Shown here piece by piece: positions 38,867-50,911 of a stretch of 64,000 nucleotides of DNA (its first letter is position 1; the number at the start of each line of letters is the position of its first letter). The notes below the pieces were generated by a model. The model saw nothing but the letters and a program-made list of their open reading frames with translations. It made no database searches and was not told the origin of the DNA. Source of the stretch: Pseudomonas tohonis (GTDB taxonomy: Bacteria > Pseudomonadota > Gammaproteobacteria > Pseudomonadales > Pseudomonadaceae); assembly GCF_012767755.2 (NCBI RefSeq), contig NZ_AP023189.1:2170001-2234000 (forward strand), given 5' to 3'. Position numbers and translations under genes: made by a program.

Positions 38867-39574
38867 TCAGCTCTCCCAGCCCAGGGGGTTGAACAGGTAG
38901 CCCTTGCCCCAGACGGTCTTGATCCGTACCGGTTCGCGAGGGTTGTCCTGCAGCTTGGCGCGCAGCTTGCTGATGCAGACGTCGACGCTGCGGTTGAGGC
39001 CGTCGAAGCCGATGCCGCGGGTGCGGTTGAGGATCTCGTCGCGGGAAAGGATCTCGCCAGCCTGGCCGGCCAGCAGCCAGAGCAGTTCGAACTCCATGGT
39101 GGTGAGTTCGATGTCCTGGCCGCCCAGTTTAGCACCTCGGCGGCGGCGATCGATGTTCAGGCGGCCGAATTCGAGGCTGTCGCGCTCGCCGCCGGCGGGG
39201 GCATGGCGCCGTAGCAGCGCGCGCAGGCGAGCGAGGAGGACGGGCGGCTCGATGGGCTTGATCACGTAGTCGTCGGCGCCGGATTCGAGGCCGAGGATGT
39301 GGTCGAGGTCGCTCTCCTTGGCGGTGAGCATCAGGATCGGCGTGTCGGCGATGCGGCGGATCTCGCGGCAGACGTGCAGGCCGCTCTGGCCGGGGAGCAT
39401 CAGGTCGAGCATCACCGCCTGGGGGCGGAAGTCGACGAAGTTGTCGAGCGCGGTGTCGCCACGGTGCACCTGGCGAACCTCGAAGCCGTGTTCGGAGAGG
39501 TACTGGGACATCAGGCGGGCGAGCTTCTGATCGTCCTCGACCAGCATTACCTTGCTGAGGGCGTGGCTTTCCAT
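38867..39574 (-). CDS. parR: ParR response regulator (OmpR/PhoB family)
   Basis: 235 residues from the ATG at 39574 (MESHALSKVMLVEDDQ). Receiver domain with acidic pair EDD, phosphoacceptor Asp in VMLDLMLPGQSG and the Lys in DYVIKPIEP. A winged-helix DNA-binding domain follows: LTTMEFELLWLLAGQAGEIL, then SVDVCISKLRAKLQDNP and IKTVWGKGYLF. Cytoplasmic regulator that acts with ParS on polymyxin-resistance and efflux genes. Divergent from tig. Confidence 0.93.
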   Translation of the reverse strand: MESHALSKVMLVEDDQKLARLMSQYLSEHGFEVRQVHRGDTALDNFVDFRPQAVMLDLMLPGQSGLHVCREIRRIADTPILMLTAKESDLDHILGLESGADDYVIKPIEPPVLLARLRALLRRHAPAGGERDSLEFGRLNIDRRRRGAKLGGQDIELTTMEFELLWLLAGQAGEILSRDEILNRTRGIGFDGLNRSVDVCISKLRAKLQDNPREPVRIKTVWGKGYLFNPLGWES

Positions 39575-39747
39575 GGTTGTTTCGTCGGTCGGCGGGAGGC
39601 GTCGCGCATTATAAGCACCCACCGCGGTCCTCGCTCCAGTGGTGCGCCAGGCGGCGTGATCCCTGGTCCCGAGGCCTTCGCGGGGAGGCGTGCCGGGGTC
39701 AGGGGAATGGCGGGAAAAGCGCTGTTGCATCTGCCGTCGCCGCTGGG

Positions 39748-39776
39748 GTGACTTCTGCATTTCGCTCCTCTAGAAT
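39748..39776 (+). promoter_or_regulatory. Sigma70-type promoter of tig
   Basis: GTGACT (39748-39753), a 17-bp spacer, TAGAAT (39771-39776). Start near 39783, about 52 nt before the tig ATG. Confidence 0.5.
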
Positions 39777-39834
39777 GCATGCCCTTGATTATGGGGCCGG
39801 TCCGGCCGGCTAACGTCTGCAACGAGGAATATCC

Positions 39835-41145
39835 ATGCAAGTTTCTGTTGAAAGCACCTCCGCTCTCGAGCGCCGTATGACTGTTGGCGTTCCGGCTGAG
39901 CGGATCGAGACTGAGGTCACCAAGCGTCTTCAGCAGACTGCTCGTCGCGCGAAAGTCGCTGGCTTCCGTCCGGGCAAGGTGCCCATGAGCGTGATCCGTC
40001 AGCGTTATGAAGATTCCGCTCGTCAGGAAGTTCTGGGCGATCTGATCCAGTCCTCCTTCTATGAAGCCGTCGTCGAGCAGAAGCTCAACCCGGCTGGCCA
40101 GCCTTCCGTCGAGCCGAAAGTGTTCGAGAAGGGCAAGGACCTCGAGTTCATCGCCACCTTCGAAGTGTTCCCCGAGTTCCAGGTTGCCGGTTTCGATTCC
40201 ATCGCCATCGAGCGCCTGCAGGCCGATGTGGCTGACGCCGATGTCGACAACATGCTGGAAATCCTGCGCAAGCAGAACACCCGCTTCGAAGCCGTCGAGC
40301 GCGCCGCCGAGAATGGCGACCAGCTGAACATCGACTTCGTCGGCAAGATCGACGGCGAAGCCTTCGCCGGCGGTTCGGCCAAGGGCACTGCCCTGGTTCT
40401 GGGTTCCGGCCGCATGATCCCGGGCTTCGAAGAGGCACTGGTCGGCGTCAAGGCCGGCGAAGAGCGCGTCATCAACCCGACCTTCCCCGAGGACTATCAG
40501 AACCTCGATCTGGCCGGCAAGACCGCTGAGTTCACCGTCACCGTGAACAGCGTCTCCGCTCCCCAGCTGCCGGAGCTGAACGACGAGTTCTTCACCCTGT
40601 TCGGTATCAAGGAAGGCGGCCTGGAAGGTTTCCGTGCCGAAGTCCGCAAGAACATGGAGCGCGAGCTGCGCCAGGCCATCAAGTCCAAGGTCAAGAACCA
40701 GGTGATGGACGGCCTGCTGGCTGCCAACCCGATCGAAGTGCCGAAGGCCCTGATCGGCAACGAAGTGAACCGTCTGCGCGTGCAGGCCGTCCAGCAGTTC
40801 GGTGGCAACATCAAGCCCGACCAACTGCCGGTCGAACTGTTCGAAGAGCAAGCCAAGCGCCGCGTCGTGCTGGGCCTGATCGTCGCCGAAGTGGTCAAGC
40901 AGTTCGAGCTCAAGCCCGATGACGCCCGCGTTCGCGAGCTGATCGAGGAAATGGCTTCCGCTTACCAGGAGCCCGAGCAAGTCGTGGCCTGGTACTACAA
41001 GAACGACCAGCAACTGAACGAAGTGCGTTCTGTTGTGCTGGAAGAACAAGTTGTAGATACTGTCCTGCAGAAGGCCAACGTGACCGACAAAGCGGTCTCC
41101 TACGAAGATGCAGTCAAGCCGGTAGAAGCTCCGCAAGCCGCCTGA
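39835..41145 (+). CDS. tig: Trigger factor, ribosome-bound chaperone
   Basis: 436 residues. The ribosome-binding N-terminal domain holds the signature [15 protein letters not shown] (the GFRxGKxP motif near residue 44). A FKBP-type prolyl isomerase domain spans about 160-245 ([20 protein letters not shown], then [17 protein letters not shown]). A helical C-terminal chaperone domain follows. It receives nascent chains at the exit tunnel. First of the tig-clpP-clpX-lon block; codon use shows more pyrimidine-ending codons than neighbours, typical of high expression. Confidence 0.97.
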   Translation: MQVSVESTSALERRMTVGVPAERIETEVTKRLQQTARRAKVAGFRPGKVPMSVIRQRYEDSARQEVLGDLIQSSFYEAVVEQKLNPAGQPSVEPKVFEKGKDLEFIATFEVFPEFQVAGFDSIAIERLQADVADADVDNMLEILRKQNTRFEAVERAAENGDQLNIDFVGKIDGEAFAGGSAKGTALVLGSGRMIPGFEEALVGVKAGEERVINPTFPEDYQNLDLAGKTAEFTVTVNSVSAPQLPELNDEFFTLFGIKEGGLEGFRAEVRKNMERELRQAIKSKVKNQVMDGLLAANPIEVPKALIGNEVNRLRVQAVQQFGGNIKPDQLPVELFEEQAKRRVVLGLIVAEVVKQFELKPDDARVRELIEEMASAYQEPEQVVAWYYKNDQQLNEVRSVVLEEQVVDTVLQKANVTDKAVSYEDAVKPVEAPQAA

Positions 41146-41168
41146 TCGTTTCGCCTCGTTCGAGCACA

Positions 41169-41196
41169 CCATAAGCCAGCCTCCGCGCTGGCTTAT
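41169..41196 (+). terminator. Hairpin between tig and clpP
   Basis: CATAAGCCAGC-ctccgc-GCTGGCTTATG, an 11-bp stem 23 bp after the tig stop. The T run is poor (CGTCTTTG), so it may be a partial terminator or an mRNA end-protecting stem. Confidence 0.6.
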
Positions 41197-41239
41197 GCGT
41201 CTTTGAGACATGACATTAGTTAGGGAGTGATCGCTGGAC

Positions 41240-41884
41240 ATGTCCCGCAATTCTTATATGCAGCAACAGGTCCCTGATATCCAGGCCGCCGGTGGCCTCG
41301 TGCCCATGGTGATCGAGCAGTCCGCCCGTGGCGAACGTGCCTATGACATCTACTCGCGCCTCCTCAAGGAGCGGGTGATCTTCCTGGTTGGCCCGGTCGA
41401 GGACTACATGGCCAACCTGGTCGTGGCGCAGCTCCTCTTTCTCGAGGCGGAGAACCCCGACAAGGATATCCACCTCTACATCAACTCCCCGGGCGGTTCG
41501 GTGACGGCTGGCATGTCGATCTACGACACCATGCAGTTCATCAAGCCCAACGTTTCCACCACCTGCATCGGCCAGGCCTGCAGCATGGGCGCGCTCCTGC
41601 TCGCCGGTGGCGCTGCCGGCAAGCGCTACTGCCTGCCGCATTCGCGGATGATGATCCACCAGCCGCTGGGCGGTTTCCAGGGCCAGGCTTCGGACATCGA
41701 GATCCATGCCCGCGAGATCCTGACCATCCGTGAGCGCCTGAACAAGATCCTCGCCGACCACACCGGTCAGCCGATCGACGTCATCGCCCGCGATACCGAC
41801 CGCGACAACTTCATGAGCGGTGAAGAGGCGGTCAAGTACGGCCTCATCGATCAGGTCCACAGCAAGCGCCAACTGGCGAGCTAA
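41240..41884 (+). CDS. clpP: ClpP, ATP-dependent protease proteolytic subunit
   Basis: 214 residues including a short N-terminal propeptide. Catalytic Ser115 in [11 protein letters not shown], His140 in [11 protein letters not shown], and the Asp in ARDTDRDNF form the triad. Tetradecameric ClpP degrades proteins unfolded by ClpX or ClpA. GGGAG lies upstream of the ATG. clpX follows after 110 bp that hold a hairpin and a possible heat-shock promoter. Confidence 0.97.
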   Translation: MSRNSYMQQQVPDIQAAGGLVPMVIEQSARGERAYDIYSRLLKERVIFLVGPVEDYMANLVVAQLLFLEAENPDKDIHLYINSPGGSVTAGMSIYDTMQFIKPNVSTTCIGQACSMGALLLAGGAAGKRYCLPHSRMMIHQPLGGFQGQASDIEIHAREILTIRERLNKILADHTGQPIDVIARDTDRDNFMSGEEAVKYGLIDQVHSKRQLAS

Positions 41885-41900
41885 GCGGTTCCGCAATACC

Positions 41901-41960
41901 GCGGCCGGAACATCTCCGGCCGCTTCGCGGGCTTGAAAATGCCCGCATTTGCCTTCATCT
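41901..41960 (+). promoter_or_regulatory. Hairpin and candidate sigma32 promoter before clpX
   Basis: GCGGCCGG-aacatct-CCGGCCGC (41901-41923) is a stable stem without a T run. It is followed by CTTGAAA (41932-41938), a perfect heat-shock -35, a 14-bp spacer, and CTTCATCT (41953-41960), which matches five of seven defined bases of CCCCATNT. This could give clpX its own heat-induced transcript beside read-through from clpP. Confidence 0.5.
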
Positions 41961-41994
41961 TGTGTTTCATGCCTATCCCGATTGGATTGATCGA

Positions 41995-43275
41995 ATGACT
42001 GACACCCGCAATGGCGAGGACAACGGCAAGCTGCTCTATTGCTCCTTCTGCGGCAAAAGCCAGCACGAAGTGCGCAAATTGATTGCCGGCCCCTCGGTCT
42101 TTATCTGCGACGAGTGCGTGGACCTGTGCAACGACATCATCCGCGAGGAGGTGCAGGAAGCCCAGGCCGAGAACAGCGCGCACAAGCTGCCCGCGCCCAA
42201 GGAAATCCGCACCATCCTCGATCAGTACGTCATTGGTCAGGAACGTGCCAAGAAGGTGCTGGCCGTAGCGGTCTACAACCACTACAAGCGCCTCAACCAG
42301 CGTGACAAGAAAGACGATATCGAACTCGGCAAGAGCAACATCCTGCTGATCGGCCCGACCGGCTCGGGCAAGACGCTGCTGGCCGAGACGCTGGCCCGTC
42401 TGCTCAATGTTCCCTTCACCATCGCCGATGCCACTACCCTCACCGAGGCGGGCTACGTGGGTGAGGACGTCGAGAACATCATCCAGAAGCTGCTGCAGAA
42501 GTGCGATTACGATGTCGAGAAGGCCCAGATGGGCATCGTCTATATCGACGAGATCGACAAGATTTCGCGCAAGTCCGACAACCCGTCCATCACCCGTGAC
42601 GTGTCGGGCGAGGGCGTGCAGCAGGCGCTGCTGAAGCTCATCGAGGGTACTGTCGCTTCGGTTCCGCCCCAGGGTGGTCGCAAGCATCCGCAGCAGGAGT
42701 TCCTGCAGGTCGATACGCGCAATATCCTGTTCATCTGCGGTGGTGCGTTCGCAGGTCTGGAAAAAGTCATCCAGAACCGTTCCGCTCGTGGCGGCATCGG
42801 CTTCAATGCCGAGGTCCGCAGTGTCGAGCTGGGCAAGAAGGTCGGCGAAGCCCTGCGTGACGCAGAGCCTGAAGATCTGGTGAAGTTCGGACTTATTCCG
42901 GAGTTCGTCGGTCGCCTGCCGGTCATCGCCACGCTGGACGAGCTCGACGAGGCCGCACTGATGCAGATCCTCACCGAGCCTAAGAATGCGCTGACCAAGC
43001 AGTACGCCAAGCTCTTCGAGATGGAAGGGGTCGATCTCGAATTCCGTCCCGATGCGCTGAAGGCAGTCGCCCACCGCGCTCTGGAGCGCAAGACCGGTGC
43101 CCGCGGCCTCCGCTCCATCCTCGAAGGCATCCTGCTCGATACCATGTACGAAATCCCCTCGCAGACCGAGGTGAGCAAAGTGGTGATCGACGAGAGTGTC
43201 ATCGAAGGCACTTCCAAGCCCTTGCTGATCTATGAGAACAGCGAGCAGCCGGCCAAGGCCGCGCCTGACGCTTGA
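41995..43275 (+). CDS. clpX: ClpX, AAA+ unfoldase of the ClpXP protease
   Basis: 426 residues from the ATG at 41995 ([20 protein letters not shown]). The N-terminal zinc-binding domain uses the four Cys in YCSFCG and CDECVDLC. Walker A is GPTGSGKT, Walker B is IVYIDEID, and [16 protein letters not shown] sequence ([13 protein letters not shown]) forms the sensor region. IGF loops that dock on ClpP are represented by [10 protein letters not shown]. An in-frame ATG 33 nt upstream is less likely. Confidence 0.96.
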   Translation: MTDTRNGEDNGKLLYCSFCGKSQHEVRKLIAGPSVFICDECVDLCNDIIREEVQEAQAENSAHKLPAPKEIRTILDQYVIGQERAKKVLAVAVYNHYKRLNQRDKKDDIELGKSNILLIGPTGSGKTLLAETLARLLNVPFTIADATTLTEAGYVGEDVENIIQKLLQKCDYDVEKAQMGIVYIDEIDKISRKSDNPSITRDVSGEGVQQALLKLIEGTVASVPPQGGRKHPQQEFLQVDTRNILFICGGAFAGLEKVIQNRSARGGIGFNAEVRSVELGKKVGEALRDAEPEDLVKFGLIPEFVGRLPVIATLDELDEAALMQILTEPKNALTKQYAKLFEMEGVDLEFRPDALKAVAHRALERKTGARGLRSILEGILLDTMYEIPSQTEVSKVVIDESVIEGTSKPLLIYENSEQPAKAAPDA

Positions 43276-43281
43276 TGAAAC

Positions 43282-43303
43282 AAAGGGGCCTCCGGGCCCC
43301 TTT
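43282..43303 (+). terminator. Hairpin after clpX
   Basis: AAAGGGGCC-tcc-GGGCCCCTTT, 6 bp past the clpX stop. A short T run (TTT) follows, so termination is probably partial. Confidence 0.65.
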
Positions 43304-43321
43304 GCATTTCCTACTACAGCG

Positions 43322-43350
43322 CTTGTTTTTTCCCGGACCTGCCCCCATCT
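43322..43350 (+). promoter_or_regulatory. Sigma32 (heat shock) promoter of lon
   Basis: CTTGTTT (43322-43328), a 14-bp spacer and CCCCATCT (43343-43350), which matches the RpoH -10 CCCCATNT at every defined base. The start of transcription would lie about 50 nt before the lon ATG. Confidence 0.75.
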
Positions 43351-43407
43351 TAGGTCCCAGGGTTATCCCATCTGTTACCGGCCATTGGCCGCTGTAGAGC
43401 TGAAATC

Positions 43408-45804
<2,397 letters not shown>

Positions 45805-45817
45805 CCGGGGGGCTTTC

Positions 45818-45847
45818 TTGACACATTTTTCTAGCCCTTGTTATAAA
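45818..45847 (+). promoter_or_regulatory. Sigma70 promoter of hupB
   Basis: TTGACA (45818-45823), spacer 18 bp, TATAAA (45842-45847). Near-consensus, with a predicted start near 45854 and a leader of about 87 nt. Confidence 0.75.
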
Positions 45848-45940
45848 GCGGCTCTTATGTGTCGGCAGGCCATCCAGCACCCGCTTTGCTTACACCAAAC
45901 AACTAAGAAACAAACTCAACAGAAATAAGGGGACTTAAGA

Positions 45941-46213
45941 GTGAACAAGTCGGAACTGATCGATGCCATCGCCGCATCTGCTGATATCCCGAAAGCTGTC
46001 GCTGGCCGTGCGCTGGACGCAGTTATCGAATCCGTCACTGGCGCTCTGAAGGCTGGTGATTCCGTGGTGCTGGTAGGTTTCGGTACTTTCGCTGTGAAAG
46101 AGCGCGCTGCTCGCACTGGCCGTAACCCGCAGACTGGCAAGCCGATCAAGATCGCTGCTGCCAAGATCCCTGGCTTCAAAGCTGGTAAAGCTCTGAAAGA
46201 CGCCGTCAACTAA
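45941..46213 (+). CDS. hupB: HupB, HU beta nucleoid protein
   Basis: 90 residues, full HU length. Signature [19 protein letters not shown] forms the DNA-binding beta arm with the intercalating Pro in RNPQTGKPI. It begins [17 protein letters not shown]. It bends and compacts DNA as a homodimer or with HupA. The TAAGGGG region upstream provides the ribosome site. The 3' end is followed by an unusually structured non-coding stretch. Confidence 0.97.
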   Translation: MNKSELIDAIAASADIPKAVAGRALDAVIESVTGALKAGDSVVLVGFGTFAVKERAARTGRNPQTGKPIKIAAAKIPGFKAGKALKDAVN

Positions 46214-46235
46214 GCGTCTTTCGGGCTTTGCCCTT

Positions 46236-46360
46236 CCAGCCGGGGCCTCGCCCTGGCTGGCAGCGGAGCGGTAGACCACGGGGAATACCCCGCGTCCAGG
46301 AAGCCCAGCTTCCGACCGCTCCGCCAGTTACGAGAGAAGGCGCATCCTCGGATGCGCCTT
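46236..46360 (+). ncRNA. Structured RNA region downstream of hupB (3' UTR or small RNA candidate)
   Basis: Three structures follow one another. CCAGCC/GGCTGG encloses GGG/CCC (46236-46260). GCGGAGCGGT (46263-46272) pairs perfectly with ACCGCTCCGC (46315-46324) and encloses two hairpins, ACGGGG/ACCCCG-type near 46277-46292 and GGAAG/CTTCC near 46299-46313, giving a three-way junction. AAGGCGCATCC-tc-GGATGCGCCTT (46337-46360) with a short T-rich end is the terminator. It is not a tRNA: no D or T loop. It may be an sRNA released from the hupB mRNA. Confidence 0.5.
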
Positions 46361-46427
46361 TCTTATATCCGGACTCTACCCGCGCTGCGCGGCTGTTTTA
46401 TTCGGTACAGCCGTTTCTGGGGGACGC

Positions 46428-48302
46428 ATGCTGCAGAACATCAGGGACAATTCACAGGGATGGATTGCCAAGACCATTATCGGCGTCATCATCGCGCTGC
46501 TCGCGCTGACGGGTTTCGACGCCATCTTCAATGCCACCAGCAATCGCCAGGATGCCGCCAAGGTCAACGGTGAGGAGATCACCCTCGACCAGTTGAGCCA
46601 GGCCGCAGACATGCAGCGCCGCCAGCTGATGCAGCAATTGGGCAAGGACTTCGATGCTTCCCAACTGGACGACAAGCTGCTGCGCGAAGCCGCCCTCAAG
46701 GGGCTGATCGAGCGCAAGCTGCTGCTGCAAGGCGCCAAGTCGTCCGGTTTCGCCTTCTCGCAGCCTGCCCTGGATCAACTGATCGTGCAGACCCCCGAAT
46801 TCCAGGTCGATGGCAAGTTCAATCCGGATCGCTTCGATCAGGTGATCCGCCAGATGAGCTACACCCGCCTGCAGTTCCGCCAGATGCTCGAGCAGGAGAT
46901 GCTCGTCGGCCAGCTGCGCGCAGGCCTTGCCGGCAGTGGCTTCGTCACTGATGAGGAAATCCGTGCCTTCGCCCGCCTGGAGAAACAGACCCGCGACTTC
47001 GCGACCCTGACCTTCAAGGCCGACCCCAAGGCGGTCACGGTCAGCGACGACGAGATCCAGGCCTACTACGACGAGCACAAGGGCCAGTTCATGAGCCCCG
47101 AGCAGGTCGTGCTCGAATACGTCGAACTGAAGAAGGAAGCTTTCTTCAGCCAGGTCGAAGTCAGCGAGGACGACCTCAAGGCCCAGTACGACAAGGAGAT
47201 CGGCAACCTCTCCGAGCAGCGCGACGCGGCCCACATCCTGGTCGAGATCAATGACCAGCAGACCGAAGAGCAGGCCAAGGCCAAGATCGACGAGATCAAG
47301 CAGCGCCTGGACAAGGGCGAGGCGTTCGCCGCCCTGGCCAAGGAGTTCTCCCAGGACCCCGGCTCCGCTGCCAATGGTGGTGACCTCGGTTTCGCCGGTC
47401 GCGGTGTCTACGAGCCGGCGTTCGAGGACGCGCTCTACGCCCTTAAGAAGGAAGAAGTCTCCGCTCCGGTACGCACGCCCTACGGCCTGCACCTGATCAA
47501 GCTGCTGGCGATCCAGGCCCCCGAAGTGCCGAGCTTCGACAGCCTGAAGGAGAAGATGGTCCGCGAGCTGAAGACCCAACAGGTCGAGCAGCGGTTCGTC
47601 GAGGCCACCAAGGAACTGGAGGACTCCGCATTCGAGGCGTCCGACCTGGCCCAGCCGGCCCAGGAGCTGAACCTCAAGGTCCAGACCAGCGCGCCCTTCG
47701 GTCGTGAAGGTGGCGAAGGCCTGACTGCCAATCGCCAGGTCCTGCAGGCTGCATTCAGCCCCGAGGTCCTTGAAGACGGCGGTAACAGTGGCGCCATCGA
47801 GCTTGATCCGGACACCGTGGTCGTCCTGCGTGCCAAGGAGCACCGCAAGCCCACCCAGCTCGAACTGGCTTCCGTCAGCGACAGCATCCGTCAGCACCTG
47901 ACCCAGGAGAAGGCCAGCGAAGCGGCCAAGGCCAAGGCCGATGAGCTGCTGGCCAGCCTGCGTGAAGGCAAGACCCCGGCTACCCAGGCGCCGCAAGGCC
48001 AGACCTGGAACGTGGTCGAGGCCGCCACCCGCAGCCAGGAAGGTGTAGACCCCGCCCTGTTGCAGACCCTGTTCCGCATGGGCAAGCCCGAGTCCGCCGA
48101 CAAGCCGACCTTCTCCAGCCTGAAGCTGAGCAATGGCGACTACGTGGTGATCCGCCTGAATGGCGTGAGCCAGCCCGAGGACGCGCTATCCGAGCAGGAC
48201 AAGGCCATGTATGGCCGTTTCCTGGCTTCGCGCAGCGGTCAGCAGGACTTCGCTGCCTACCGTCGCCAGCTGGAAGCGGAAGCCAAGGTCGAGCGTTTCT
48301 GA
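46428..48302 (+). CDS. ppiD: PpiD, periplasmic membrane-anchored folding factor (parvulin family)
   Basis: 624 residues. A single N-terminal transmembrane anchor ([18 protein letters not shown]) is followed by a SurA-N-like chaperone region, a parvulin domain ([20 protein letters not shown], then [20 protein letters not shown]) and a second parvulin-like C-terminal part. It assists proteins leaving the Sec translocon on the periplasmic side. In PAO1 it also follows hupB. A terminator lies 20 bp after the stop. Confidence 0.95.
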   Translation: MLQNIRDNSQGWIAKTIIGVIIALLALTGFDAIFNATSNRQDAAKVNGEEITLDQLSQAADMQRRQLMQQLGKDFDASQLDDKLLREAALKGLIERKLLLQGAKSSGFAFSQPALDQLIVQTPEFQVDGKFNPDRFDQVIRQMSYTRLQFRQMLEQEMLVGQLRAGLAGSGFVTDEEIRAFARLEKQTRDFATLTFKADPKAVTVSDDEIQAYYDEHKGQFMSPEQVVLEYVELKKEAFFSQVEVSEDDLKAQYDKEIGNLSEQRDAAHILVEINDQQTEEQAKAKIDEIKQRLDKGEAFAALAKEFSQDPGSAANGGDLGFAGRGVYEPAFEDALYALKKEEVSAPVRTPYGLHLIKLLAIQAPEVPSFDSLKEKMVRELKTQQVEQRFVEATKELEDSAFEASDLAQPAQELNLKVQTSAPFGREGGEGLTANRQVLQAAFSPEVLEDGGNSGAIELDPDTVVVLRAKEHRKPTQLELASVSDSIRQHLTQEKASEAAKAKADELLASLREGKTPATQAPQGQTWNVVEAATRSQEGVDPALLQTLFRMGKPESADKPTFSSLKLSNGDYVVIRLNGVSQPEDALSEQDKAMYGRFLASRSGQQDFAAYRRQLEAEAKVERF

Positions 48303-48322
48303 TCGACCTGGCGTGATTGAGG

Positions 48323-48345
48323 AAGGCCGCGGAAGCGGCCTTTTT
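48323..48345 (+). terminator. Rho-independent terminator of ppiD
   Basis: AAGGCCGC-ggaa-GCGGCCTTTTT, 20 bp after the stop. Between here and the fabI terminator a further GC-rich stem, GGCCCGG-gctgcag-CCGGGCC (48389-48409), is visible. Confidence 0.88.
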
Positions 48346-48445
48346 CATGCCCGGGAGAAGGGGAGGGAGCTGAGCTCTTCCCGGCTGCGGCCCGGGCTGC
48401 AGCCGGGCCATAGGCTGCGAAAATGCCGGCTTTCGAGCACCCATG

Positions 48446-48473
48446 AAAAAGCCCGCCTGATGGCGGGCTTTTT
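48446..48473. terminator. Terminator of fabI (works from both strands)
   Basis: AAAAAGCCCGCC-tgat-GGCGGGCTTTTT, 14 bp beyond the fabI stop; A and T runs on both sides. Confidence 0.88.
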
Positions 48474-48487
48474 CACGTCCGGGGCGA

Positions 48488-49282
48488 TCAGTCTTCGATC
48501 GCGCCCATGGCGGTGGTGTTGAAGCCACCGTCGACGTAGAGGATCTCACCGCTGATGCCCGAGGCCAGGTCGGAGCAGATGAAGGCGCCGGCGTTGCCGA
48601 CTTCCTCGATGGTCACGTTGCGGCGCAGGGGGGTCTGCTTCTCGTTGGCGGCGAGCATCTTGCGGAAGCTCTTGATGCCGGAAGCGGCCAGGGTGCGGAT
48701 CGGGCCGGCGGAGATGGCGTTGACGCGGGTGCCTTCCGGGCCGAGGCTGCCGGCCAGGTAGCGGACGCCGGCTTCCAGGCTGGCCTTGGCCATGCCCATC
48801 ACGTTGTAGTTGGGCATGGTGCGTTCCGCGCCCAGGTAGGACAGGGTCAGCAGGCTGCCATTGCGGCCCTTCATCAGCTCGCGGCCGGCCTTGGCCAGTG
48901 CCACGAAGCTGTAGGCGCTGATGTCGTGGGCGATGCGGAAGCCCTCGCGGGTGGTGACCTCGGTGAAGTCACCGTCCAGTTGGTCGCCCGGTGCGAAGCC
49001 GACGGAGTGGACGATGCAGTCCAGGCCGTCCCACTTCTTGCCCAGGGCCTCGAATACGGCTGCGATCTCGTCGTCGTTGGCGACGTCGCAGGGGAAGCAC
49101 AGGTCGGCGTTGGAGCCCCAGCCTGCGGCGAACTCTTCCACACGGCCCTTCAGCTTTTCGTTCTGGTAGGTGAAGGCGAGCTCGGCGCCCTCACGGTGCA
49201 TGGCAGCAGCGATGCCCGATGCGATGGACAGTTTGCTGGCGACGCCAACGATCAGTACGCGCTTACCGGCGAGAAAACCCAT
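48488..49282 (-). CDS. fabI: FabI, enoyl-[acyl-carrier-protein] reductase (NADH)
   Basis: 264 residues, short-chain dehydrogenase fold. It starts [20 protein letters not shown], with the NADH-binding loop. The FabI-type active site is [18 protein letters not shown]: the second Tyr and the Lys are the catalytic pair (YX6K). It carries out the last reduction in fatty acid elongation and is the triclosan target. It begins only 20 bp after the nppD stop on the same strand, so it may share the peptide-transporter transcript. Confidence 0.96.
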   Translation of the reverse strand: MGFLAGKRVLIVGVASKLSIASGIAAAMHREGAELAFTYQNEKLKGRVEEFAAGWGSNADLCFPCDVANDDEIAAVFEALGKKWDGLDCIVHSVGFAPGDQLDGDFTEVTTREGFRIAHDISAYSFVALAKAGRELMKGRNGSLLTLSYLGAERTMPNYNVMGMAKASLEAGVRYLAGSLGPEGTRVNAISAGPIRTLAASGIKSFRKMLAANEKQTPLRRNVTIEEVGNAGAFICSDLASGISGEILYVDGGFNTTAMGAIED

Positions 49283-49302
49283 GTGCGTTCTTCCTCTTCT
49301 GG

Positions 49303-50910
49303 TTAATTGGCAGTTTCCGGAGCCAGGAATGCGGCTTCCAGCAACTGCTTCGTATAAGTGTGCTGCGGTGCGGCGAAGACCGTCTCGGCAGGGCCTTGCT
49401 CAACCACCTTGCCGTGCTTGACCACCATCAGGTGGTGGCTCAGGGCCCTGACCACCGCCAGGTCGTGGCTGATGAACAGGTAGGTCAGGTTGTACTTGGC
49501 CTGCAGCGAGCGCAGTAACTCCACCACTTGGCGCTGCACCGTCCGGTCGAGCGCCGAAGTGGGCTCGTCCAGCAGGATCAGCGCCGGTTTCAGCACCAAT
49601 GCCCGGGCAATGGCGATCCGTTGCCGTTGCCCGCCGGAAAACTCATGGGGGTAGCGGTTCCGGGTTTCCGGATCCAGCCCCACCTCCAGGAGCGCGTCGA
49701 TGATGGCCTGTTCCTGCTCCGCCTCGGTGCCCATGCCATGGATCTTCAGGCCTTCCCCGACGATCTGGCCCACGCACATGCGTGGGCTCAAACTGCCGAA
49801 GGGGTCCTGGAACACCACCTGCATCTGGCGCCGGAACGGACGCACCTCCTTCTGCGAGAGCCCCTCCAGGGCCTGGCCCTGGAAGCGGATGGCGCCCTGG
49901 CTGCCGAGCAGCCGGAGGATCGCCAGGCCCAGCGTGGACTTGCCGGAACCGCTTTCACCCACGATGCCCAGGGTCTGGCCCTGGTGCAGGGTGAAGTCGA
50001 TACCGTCCACGGCCTTCACATGATCGACCGTGCGGCGCAGCAATCCCTTCTTCACCGGGAACCACACACGCAGGTCGTCCACCTCCAGCAACGGCGGCCC
50101 CTGCGGGCTGTCCACCGGCTTGCCCGAGGGCTCGGCGGCGAGCAGTTCCCGGGTGTAGGGATGCTGCGGTGCACGGAACAATTCTTCACACGACGCCTGT
50201 TCGACGATGCAACCGCGCTGCATGACACATACGCGATGCGCGATACGTCGCACCAGGTTCAGATCGTGGGTGATCAGCAGCAGCGCCATGCCCAGGCGGG
50301 CCTGCAATTCCTTGAGCAACTCGAGGATCTTCAACTGCACGGTGACGTCCAGTGCGGTGGTCGGCTCGTCCGCGATCAGCAGCTCCGGCTCGTTGGCCAG
50401 GGCCATGGCGATCATCACCCGCTGGCGCTGGCCGCCGGAAAGCTCGTGCGGGTAGGCCTTCAGCCGCTTGGCCGGCTCGGGGATGCCCACCAGCTCCAGC
50501 AGCTCCAGGGTGCGCTGGGTGGCGGCCTTGCCGCTGATGCCCTTGTGCAGGGCCAGCACTTCCTTGATCTGCTTCTCGATGCTGTGCAACGGGTTGAGCG
50601 AGGTCATGGGCTCCTGGAAGACCATGGCGATGCGGTTGCCACGAATGCCGCGCAGCTTGGCCTCGGGCAGCTTGAGCAGGTCCTTGCCGGCGTACTGGAT
50701 GCTCCCGGCCGGGTGGCGGGCGAGCGGGTAGGGCAGCAGGCGCAGGATGGAGTGCGCGGTGACCGACTTGCCCGAGCCGGACTCGCCGACCAGTGCCAGT
50801 GTCTCGCCCTTGCGGATGTCGAAGCTCACGCCCTCGATCACCCGCTGGGTGTGTTGCCCGGTGACGAATTCGACCGCGAGGTCGCGGATTTCAATCAGGT
50901 TCTCGCTCAT
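49303..50910 (-). CDS. nppD: NppD/YejF-type dual ABC ATPase for peptide uptake
   Basis: 535 residues with two fused ABC domains. First half: Walker A GESGSGKS, signature LSGGQRQR, Walker [13 protein letters not shown]. Second half: [30 protein letters not shown]-terminal oligopeptide-type extension is short. The ATG at 50910 ([10 protein letters not shown]) fits family starts. It powers the npp transporter, which in P. aeruginosa imports peptidyl-nucleoside antibiotics, and is equivalent to YejF of E. coli, needed for microcin C uptake. It starts 1 bp after nppC ends. Confidence 0.93.
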   Translation of the reverse strand: MSENLIEIRDLAVEFVTGQHTQRVIEGVSFDIRKGETLALVGESGSGKSVTAHSILRLLPYPLARHPAGSIQYAGKDLLKLPEAKLRGIRGNRIAMVFQEPMTSLNPLHSIEKQIKEVLALHKGISGKAATQRTLELLELVGIPEPAKRLKAYPHELSGGQRQRVMIAMALANEPELLIADEPTTALDVTVQLKILELLKELQARLGMALLLITHDLNLVRRIAHRVCVMQRGCIVEQASCEELFRAPQHPYTRELLAAEPSGKPVDSPQGPPLLEVDDLRVWFPVKKGLLRRTVDHVKAVDGIDFTLHQGQTLGIVGESGSGKSTLGLAILRLLGSQGAIRFQGQALEGLSQKEVRPFRRQMQVVFQDPFGSLSPRMCVGQIVGEGLKIHGMGTEAEQEQAIIDALLEVGLDPETRNRYPHEFSGGQRQRIAIARALVLKPALILLDEPTSALDRTVQRQVVELLRSLQAKYNLTYLFISHDLAVVRALSHHLMVVKHGKVVEQGPAETVFAAPQHTYTKQLLEAAFLAPETAN

Positions 50911-50911
50911 C

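Noticed and set aside
42068..42127. Upstream ATG of clpX (41962) as the true start
   Set aside because: The extra 11 residues are not typical of ClpX, whereas the ATG at 41995 gives the family N-terminus MTDTRNGED just before the zinc domain.
46263..46326. Possible tRNA after hupB (folded element ending CCGCCA)
   Set aside because: It lacks a D arm, a T loop with TTCGA, and a 7-base anticodon loop. It was kept only as a structured RNA candidate.
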